A stretch of DNA of 64,000 bases from Rubrimonas cliftonensis (GTDB taxonomy: Bacteria > Pseudomonadota > Alphaproteobacteria > Rhodobacterales > Rhodobacteraceae), in contig NZ_FNQM01000003.1 in the NCBI RefSeq assembly GCF_900107585.1, positions 372,001-436,000 of the forward strand. Reading direction: 5' to 3'. Every line of letters begins with the position of its first letter. Within the stretch, counting starts at the first letter, position 1. The notes below the pieces were generated by a model. It was not told where the DNA came from. It saw nothing but the letters and a program-made list of their open reading frames with translations, and did no database searches. The position numbers and the translations under genes are program-made. Of the stretch, positions 59,506-64,000 are shown in pieces.

Positions 59506-59730
59506 TCAGCCGCCCTTGCGGATGAGGTAGCGCCCCGCCGTCTGCTCGAGCAGCGCATGTCCGGCCTCGGCGCAGAAATGCGGCACGTCCACCACGGCCG
59601 CCGGGTCGTCGGCGAGCACGCTCAGCACGGCGCCCTCGGCCATGCCCTGAAGCCGCTTGCGGGCCTTCAGCACCGGCAGCGGGCAGAGCAGGCCGCGCGC
59701 GTCGAGTTCGTCGTCAGCCGCATCGCCCAT
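59506..59730 (-). CDS. tusA: TusA-family sulfurtransferase
   Basis: 74 residues: MGDAADDELDARGLLCPLPVLKARKRLQGMAEGAVLSVLADDPAAVVDVPHFCAEAGHALLEQT. The CP-x-P motif with catalytic cysteine (LLCPLPVLKAR) and the length are those of TusA. It transfers sulfur as a persulfide. It is divergent from the cytochrome c/CcdA pair with 130 bases between them, a grouping that suggests sulfur oxidation or cytochrome maturation. Start ATG 59730; no longer N-terminus is needed. Confidence 0.92.
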   Translation of the reverse strand: MGDAADDELDARGLLCPLPVLKARKRLQGMAEGAVLSVLADDPAAVVDVPHFCAEAGHALLEQTAGRYLIRKGG

Positions 59731-59860
59731 GGTTCGCGAGCCCTTCTCCGCCAAATGCGCCACCCGGCCCGCTTGCCGGGGCCGCGTCCGTCGCGCTACG
59801 TCGACCGTCTGTCCCTGGAGCATCCCCCCGGGGACAGGCTGATATAGACCGGAGACCGCC

Positions 59861-60319
59861 ATGCGCGCAGCCCCCTGCGCCCTTCTCGCCGCCAGCCTGT
59901 CGGCCCTTGCGCTGCTCGCCGGCGCCGCCGCGCCGACGCTGGCCGGCGACGCGCGCCCGACAGCCTATGTCGTGCGCGACGCCGCGGCCATCGATAGGCC
60001 GCTGACCGAGACGGCGCCCGACGCCGCCGACGGGGCCGCGACGGCGGCGGTCTTCTGCGCCGGCTGCCACGGGGCCGGCGCTGCGCCCGCGCTCTCCGCC
60101 GCCGTCGCGGGCCGCGACGCCCCGGCGCTGCGCCTCGCGATCGTCAATCTCGCGGTGGCGCGGCCGGAGATCGAGGGTCACGCCTTCTACGACCTGCCGC
60201 CCTTCGACCCGGAGGCGGCGGCGATGCCGACGACCGCGCTGACGGCGCAGGAGGTCGAGGATCTGGTCGCGCATCTCCTCGCCCTCGCCGCCGGCGCGCG
60301 CGAAGGTGATCGGCGCTGA
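59861..60319 (+). CDS. Small c-type cytochrome
   Basis: 152 residues. Signal peptide 1-29 (ends near LAGDA). One haem attachment site CAGCH (VFCAGCHGAG, around residues 66-70) and a probable distal Met in EAAAMPTTALTAQEVEDLVAHLLAL, the typical monohaem cytochrome c C-terminal helix. It is a periplasmic electron carrier. CcdA, which reduces apocytochrome thiols, follows 69 bases later, and TusA is divergent. Redox partner unknown; relation to Sox-type cytochromes is only suggestive. Confidence 0.9.
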   Translation: MRAAPCALLAASLSALALLAGAAAPTLAGDARPTAYVVRDAAAIDRPLTETAPDAADGAATAAVFCAGCHGAGAAPALSAAVAGRDAPALRLAIVNLAVARPEIEGHAFYDLPPFDPEAAAMPTTALTAQEVEDLVAHLLALAAGAREGDRR

Positions 60320-60388
60320 GCGCCGCCGCGCTCGACCGCGCGCCGTTCCCCCGCTAAGTCGCGAGACTGGCGGGGAGGGAGTGGTGCG

Positions 60389-61432
60389 ATGGGTGTGGGC
60401 GATCTGGGCATTCTGCTGGCCTTCGCGGGCGGCGTCCTGAGCTTCCTGTCGCCCTGCGTGCTGCCGCTGGCGCCGCCCTACCTCGCCTTCATCTCCGGCC
60501 AGACGCTGGAGCAGATGACCGACCCCGACCGGGAGGAGCGCACGCTGACCCGTCTGGCGCTGGTGGCGGTGGGGCTGCTGGCGCTGGCCTTCGCGCAGAT
60601 GATCCTGTCGGGCGGTCGGCTGAGCCTGCTGGGCGGCGGCGCGCTGCTGGGCAGCGTCGGCATCCTCGGCTGGACGCTGGCGCGCGACGCGGTGACGCGG
60701 CGCGTGTTCTCGTCCGCGGCGTTCTTCGTGCTGGGCCTTGCGACGGTGTTCGTCGCGCTCGGCGCCACGGCCTCGGTGGTCGGTCAGACGCTGCTGGCCA
60801 ACAAGGCGCTGTTCGGTCAGGTCGCCGGGCTGGTGATCTACGTGCTCGGCCAGCACTTCATCGGGCTGAAGCGTTCGCTGATCACCGTGGCGATCATGCT
60901 GGGGCTGTGGGCGCTTGCGGTCGTGCTGCAGGGCGGCGCGCTGGACGCGGCTATCGCCGAGAACGCGGTTCCGCTGGCGGGGCTGATCGGCCTCGGCGCG
61001 GCGCTGCAGTTCTCCGGCTACGAGCACATCCCGTTCCTCTACCGCGAGGCGCGCTTCGACGCCGGCCGGGAGACCGGCGGCCTGCTCGGGTCCTATGTCG
61101 TCGGGCTCGCCTTCGCGTTCGGGTGGACGCCCTGCATCGGGCCGGTGCTCGGCACGATCCTCGCGCTTGCGGGCTCGCGCGACACCATCGGCGAGGGGGT
61201 GCTGATGCTGGCGGTGTACGCCGCGGGGCTCGGCCTGCCCTTCCTGCTCGCGGCGCTGTTCGTGAGGCCCTTCATGCGCTTCATGCGGCGCTTCCGCCGC
61301 CACATGGGGCGGGTGGAGGCGACCATGGGCGGCCTTCTCGCCTGCGTCGGCCTGCTGATGCTGACCGGCCAGTTCGAGACGCTGGCCTACTGGCTGCTGG
61401 AGGCCTTCCCGGCCCTCGGCGCGATCGGCTGA
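60389..61432 (+). CDS. ccdA: Cytochrome c biogenesis protein CcdA
   Basis: 347 residues, longer than the ~240 of minimal CcdA, with about 9 membrane segments. The active-site cysteine motifs are SFLSPCVLPLAPPYLAFISG (first half) and GWTPCIGPVLGTILALAG (second half). The PCxxP-like repeats carry electrons from cytoplasmic thioredoxin to periplasmic partners, keeping apocytochrome c haem sites reduced. The extra central segment (QHFIGLKRSLITVAIMLGLWALAVVLQG) separates the halves. Its 3' end overlaps the convergent RHH_4 gene by 46 bases. Confidence 0.93.
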   Translation: MGVGDLGILLAFAGGVLSFLSPCVLPLAPPYLAFISGQTLEQMTDPDREERTLTRLALVAVGLLALAFAQMILSGGRLSLLGGGALLGSVGILGWTLARDAVTRRVFSSAAFFVLGLATVFVALGATASVVGQTLLANKALFGQVAGLVIYVLGQHFIGLKRSLITVAIMLGLWALAVVLQGGALDAAIAENAVPLAGLIGLGAALQFSGYEHIPFLYREARFDAGRETGGLLGSYVVGLAFAFGWTPCIGPVLGTILALAGSRDTIGEGVLMLAVYAAGLGLPFLLAALFVRPFMRFMRRFRRHMGRVEATMGGLLACVGLLMLTGQFETLAYWLLEAFPALGAIG

Positions 61433-61668
61433 TCGCCGCGCCGGCGCAGCGCCCATTCCAGCGCGGCGACGCGCAGCGCGCTGGCGAGACCCTGATCGGG
61501 GGGCCGGCGCGCGTCGATCCTGCTCGCGGTCGCGTTGAGCGAGGCGCCGTCGGCGCGCGCCATCTCCGCCAGCGCCTCCCAGAAGGCGGGCTCGAGCGTC
61601 ACCGAGGTCCGATGCCCCGACAGAGTCAGGGAGCGTTTCGTCGGCCCCGCGCCGGCGCGCTCGCTCAG
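61387..61668 (-). CDS. RHH_4 ribbon-helix-helix protein, apparent CTG start
   Basis: 93 residues after the presumed start CTG (61668), which overlaps the DUF4169 stop (CTGA). The RHH_4 core starts at KRSLTLSGHRTSVTLEPAFWEALAEMA and continues ADGASLNATASRIDARRPPDQGLASALRVAALEWAL. No ATG, GTG or TTG lies between the DUF4169 stop and this core, so either CTG is used or the true start is a non-canonical one. RHH_4 proteins are DNA- or RNA-binding-like with unknown targets and usually follow DUF4169 in Rhodobacterales. The 3' end overlaps ccdA on the other strand. Confidence 0.85.
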   Translation of the reverse strand: MSERAGAGPTKRSLTLSGHRTSVTLEPAFWEALAEMARADGASLNATASRIDARRPPDQGLASALRVAALEWALRRRGDQPIAPRAGKASSSQ

Positions 61669-61877
61669 GCGCCGTCCTCGGGGTCGCGGCGGGCGCAGTC
61701 TTCGGGATCGCGGCGGGCGCCGTCGAGCGTGCTGTCCAGCGCGCGCTTCTCGGCGCTGGTCAGGGCGCGCTCGGCCTTGCCGGCGCCGCAGCGTGCTGCG
61801 TTCGCGTCCGCCGCCTCCCGCGCCCGGTCGCGCTCGCGCGCCTTGCGGGCCCGGCGCAGATTGATGATCTCTGCCAT
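61665..61877 (-). CDS. DUF4169 small protein
   Basis: 70 residues from MAEIINLRRARKARERDRAREAADANAARCGAGKAERALTSAEKRALDSTLDGARRDPEDCARRDPEDGA. The N-terminal MAEIINLRRARKxxxR is the DUF4169 signature, a short basic helical protein. The ATG has GGGGGG directly upstream. The last ~20 residues contain a repeat, CARRDPEDGA after DGARRDPED, suggesting a recent duplication of a 7-residue segment. Its stop overlaps the start of the RHH_4 gene. Function unknown. Confidence 0.88.
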   Translation of the reverse strand: MAEIINLRRARKARERDRAREAADANAARCGAGKAERALTSAEKRALDSTLDGARRDPEDCARRDPEDGA

Positions 61878-61885
61878 CCCCCCCC

Positions 61886-62761
61886 TCAGATCGGCCCGGA
61901 GAAGCTGTCGCACGCCTCCATGTCGCCGGTGTCAAACCCGCGATAGAACCAGTTCTGGCGCTGCTCCGAGGTGCCGTGCGTGAAGCTGTCGGGCACGACG
62001 TAGCCCTGCGCGCGCCGCTGCAGCGCGTCATCGCCGATGCGCGACGCCGCGTCCATCGCGCTCTCGATGTCGCCGCGCTCCAGCACGCCGAACATCTCCT
62101 GCGCCCCGCGCGCCCAGACGCCGGCGAAGCAGTCGGCCTGAAGCTCGGTGCGCACCGAGATCTCGTTGGCCCCGGTCGCGCCCGAGGCCTGCCGCGCCGC
62201 CATGCTCTGCTCCATCACGCCGATGAGGTTCTGGACATGGTGGCCGACCTCATGGGCGATGACGTAGGCGCGCGCGAACTCGCCGCGGGCGCCGAGGTCG
62301 CGCTCCATGGTGCGGAAGAAGTCGACGTCGAGATACACCTGATCGTCGCCCGGGCAGTAGAACGGGCCGACCGCGGCGGTCGCGCGGCCGCAGGCGGAGG
62401 AGACGGCGCCCGTGAACAGCACGAGCTTCGGCGCGCGGTAGGTTGCGCCGCGGCGCTCGAACTCCCGGGTCCAGACCGCCTCGGTGTCGGCCAGCACGAC
62501 GGCGACGAACTCCTCCTGCGCGTCGTCGATGACGTTGGGGCCGCTCGACCGGCCCGGCGGCGCGTCAGGGGACAGGCCCATCCCGCCGCCGCCCAGCAGC
62601 GGCGTCAGGTCCACGCCGAAGAAAAGCCCGGCGACCGCGACCAGGATCACGCCGATCAGCCCCAGGCCGCCGGCCCGGCGCGCGCCGCCGCCGCGCATGG
62701 CCCCGCCGCCGCGACGCACGTCCACCACGTTGTCGCTCGTCCTCCGCCCGCGCCATTTCAT
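61886..62761 (-). CDS. Neutral zinc metallopeptidase, YpfJ family
   Basis: 291 residues from ATG 62761 with GGAAGGGG upstream; a GTG at 62770 is an alternative. After a short basic stretch, a single membrane segment (GLGLIGVILVAVAGLFFGVDL) anchors the protein. The metalloprotease part contains the zinc motif HEVGHHVQNLIGV (HExxH, plus H), the third ligand expected in the QADCFAGVWA glutamate/aspartate region, and cysteines in SACGRATAAVGPFYCPGDDQ. It is probably a periplasmic protease of unknown substrate. DUF4169 and RHH_4 follow on the same strand. Confidence 0.93.
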   Translation of the reverse strand: MKWRGRRTSDNVVDVRRGGGAMRGGGARRAGGLGLIGVILVAVAGLFFGVDLTPLLGGGGMGLSPDAPPGRSSGPNVIDDAQEEFVAVVLADTEAVWTREFERRGATYRAPKLVLFTGAVSSACGRATAAVGPFYCPGDDQVYLDVDFFRTMERDLGARGEFARAYVIAHEVGHHVQNLIGVMEQSMAARQASGATGANEISVRTELQADCFAGVWARGAQEMFGVLERGDIESAMDAASRIGDDALQRRAQGYVVPDSFTHGTSEQRQNWFYRGFDTGDMEACDSFSGPI

Positions 62762-62995
62762 GCGTCGCACCCCTTCCGCATTTCGACGCGCCGAGGGTGC
62801 TTGCCGACGTCGCCGCGGTCAATTGCGCGCCTCGGCGCATCGCCCGAAACGGCGCGCGCGGCGCGCACGGTCACGCTTCTGCAACCAATGCGGCGAATCG
62901 GCCCGATGTGCGCTAGGCTGTCGCAGCGACGCCATGGCCCAAGCCGACGGCGGCCCATGGCGGGCGCCCATGACAAGCCGATGGGAGACGCAAGG

Positions 62996-63859
62996 ATGGA
63001 GACGATCCGCAATCCCGGCGAGTGGACGGCCGAGGCCGTCTCCAGCGCCGGACGGCATCTCGGCGCGATCGGGACCGCGCTGCGCGGCTCGGAGGCGGAG
63101 ATCGCCGCCGCCCCGCCGCGCGCCCGGCCGATCACGCCGGCCGATCTGTTCGACGCGCTGTCGAAGGGTTTCGACGACTTCCGGGAGACCCGCAGCGACG
63201 TGATATTCCTCTGCGTCGTCTATCCGCTGGCGGGCATCGCCGCCGTGGGCCTCGCCTCCAACGCCGCGCTGCTGCCGCTGCTGTTCCCGGCGGTCGCGGG
63301 CTTCGCGCTGGTCGGGCCGGTGACGGCGGTGGGCGCCTACGAGCTGAGCCGCCGGCGCGAGCGCGGCGAATCGACGGGGTGGACGTCAGCCTTCAGGCCG
63401 ATCGCCTCGCCCTCGTTCGGGGCGATCTTCCTGCTGGCGCTGGGGATACTCGCGACCTTCCTCGTGTGGATGGGCGCGGCCCAGACGATCAAGGCCCTGA
63501 CCATCGGCGCCGAGGCGCCGGCCTCGCTCGGCGACTTCGCCGCGCAGGTGTTCGGAACCGGGGCTGGCTGGGCGATGATCCTCGTCGGTTGCGGCGTCGG
63601 CTTTGTCTTCGCGGCGGCCGTTCTGGCGACTTCGCTCGTTTCCTTCCCGCTCCTGCTGGATCGGCAGGTCGGCCTGGTGCGCGCCGTCATGACCTCGGTC
63701 GAGGTCGCGAGGACGAGCCCCCGCACCGTGGCGCTGTGGGGGCTGATCGTGGCGGCGGCGCTGATCGTGGCATCGATCCCGCTGTTTCTCGGGCTGATCG
63801 TGGCCCTGCCCGTGCTGGGTCACGCGACATGGCACGTCTACCGCAAGGCGGTCGCCTGA
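62996..63859 (+). CDS. DUF2189 integral membrane protein
   Basis: 287 residues from METIRNPGEWTA, with GGGAGACGCAAGG upstream; an in-frame ATG at 62981 is possible. The hydrophilic N-terminal ~85 residues end in PITPADLFDALSKGFDDFRETRSDV. About six membrane segments follow (LLFPAVAGFALVGPVTAVGAYELSRRRERGE, AIFLLALGILATFLVW, WAMILVGCGVGFVFAAAVLATSLVSFPLLLDR, ALIVASIPLFLGLIVALPVLGHATWHVYRK). This is the DUF2189 layout; role unknown. Divergent from the zinc peptidase operon. Confidence 0.9.
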   Translation: METIRNPGEWTAEAVSSAGRHLGAIGTALRGSEAEIAAAPPRARPITPADLFDALSKGFDDFRETRSDVIFLCVVYPLAGIAAVGLASNAALLPLLFPAVAGFALVGPVTAVGAYELSRRRERGESTGWTSAFRPIASPSFGAIFLLALGILATFLVWMGAAQTIKALTIGAEAPASLGDFAAQVFGTGAGWAMILVGCGVGFVFAAAVLATSLVSFPLLLDRQVGLVRAVMTSVEVARTSPRTVALWGLIVAAALIVASIPLFLGLIVALPVLGHATWHVYRKAVA

Positions 63860-63896
63860 TCCCGACCGTCGGCGGCGGGCGTGAAACGCGGGCAGG

Positions 63897-63927
63897 CTGC
63901 GCGACCGGCGGGAAGCCGGTCGCGCAG
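63897..63927. terminator. Strong stem-loop between convergent genes
   Basis: CTGCGCGACCGGC (63897-63909) pairs perfectly over 13 bp with 63915-63927 around a 5-base loop. No T-run follows. It lies between the DUF2189 stop and the convergent gene that leaves the window. Confidence 0.6.
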
Positions 63928-63956
63928 GGCTGAAGGGCAGCGGGCCGACCAGCGGC

Positions 63957-64000
63957 TCAGGGCTTCGGGCCGACCATGTCCTCAGGACGCACGACGCGGT
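63957..64000 (-). CDS. C-terminal end of a gene leaving the window
   Basis: The last 13 codons read RVVRPEDMVGPKP then stop (TGA) on the minus strand. The rest lies beyond the right edge. The fragment is too short to name the protein. Confidence 0.5.
   Translation of the reverse strand, partial: RVVRPEDMVGPKP

Overview
The window is a very GC-rich, densely packed bacterial chromosome segment. Third codon positions are almost all G or C, and genes sit in short operons whose ends often overlap by 4 bases. The content points to an alphaproteobacterium, most likely of the Rhodobacterales: a DctPQM TRAP transporter, DUF1127 proteins, a DUF4169 gene followed by an RHH_4 gene, lysC next to ptsP, paired TIGR01620 and YcjX proteins, DUF2189 and DUF1989. 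This placement is an inference from family content, not from a marker phylogeny. I see no prophage, integrase, insertion sequence, CRISPR array or rRNA. The only tRNA is tRNA-Pro(TGG).

Layout, left to right. 1-2.2 kb (minus strand): an amide-sensing operon with an AmiC-type sensor, an AmiR-type ANTAR antiterminator, and the start of an amide/urea-type ABC transporter binding protein. A hairpin-rich leader lies upstream of it. 2.7-6.8 kb: an enolase-superfamily enzyme with a TRAP transporter. 6.8-15.2 kb: a beta-propeller protein, tRNA-Pro, a DUF192 protein, a double cold-shock protein, aminopeptidase P, DUF427 and a phytase-like secreted protein. 15.3-28.6 kb: lipid and redox enzymes (two acyl-CoA dehydrogenases, a metallo-hydrolase, an SDR, a GST, a GlcD-type flavoenzyme), a threonylcarbamoyl-AMP synthase, three small unknown membrane proteins, an ArsR/permease pair, and HxlR and LysR regulators. 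28.6-29.0 kb: a candidate small RNA gene with a strong terminator, then a 3 x 20-bp tandem repeat.

29-39.5 kb has a nitrogen-catabolism flavour: ureidoglycolate lyase, DUF1989, and both subunits of the NAD-dependent dihydropyrimidine dehydrogenase (PreA, PreT). The two subunits are separated by an AraC/DUF1127/DUF1127 cassette. Polyprenyl diphosphate synthase, a TrmN6-like methyltransferase and a drug/metabolite-type exporter lie among them. 39.5-45.7 kb: an iron-binding ABC protein, a NIPSNAP protein, aspartate kinase, the nitrogen-PTS enzyme I (PtsP) and an OmpA protein with reversed domain order. 45.9-55.3 kb: ileS, a small ORF behind a MerR-type palindrome, TIGR01620/YcjX, truA and mutS. 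55.3-58.4 kb: an operon of a 45-residue lipoprotein, an XpaC-like protein, a TelA-like protein and a DUF2927 lipoprotein. 58.5-64 kb: a ChaN-like protein, TusA, a small cytochrome c, CcdA, RHH_4, DUF4169, a zinc peptidase, a DUF2189 membrane protein and the last 13 codons of another gene.

The least explained elements are the candidate sRNA, the leader hairpins upstream of the AmiC/AmiR operon, two genes that appear to start at CTG inside CTGA overlaps, the AraC/DUF1127 cassette that splits preT from preA, a pair of related single-helix membrane proteins, and the lipoprotein/XpaC/TelA/DUF2927 operon. No single locus here clearly amounts to a wholly new system; these are the best leads.
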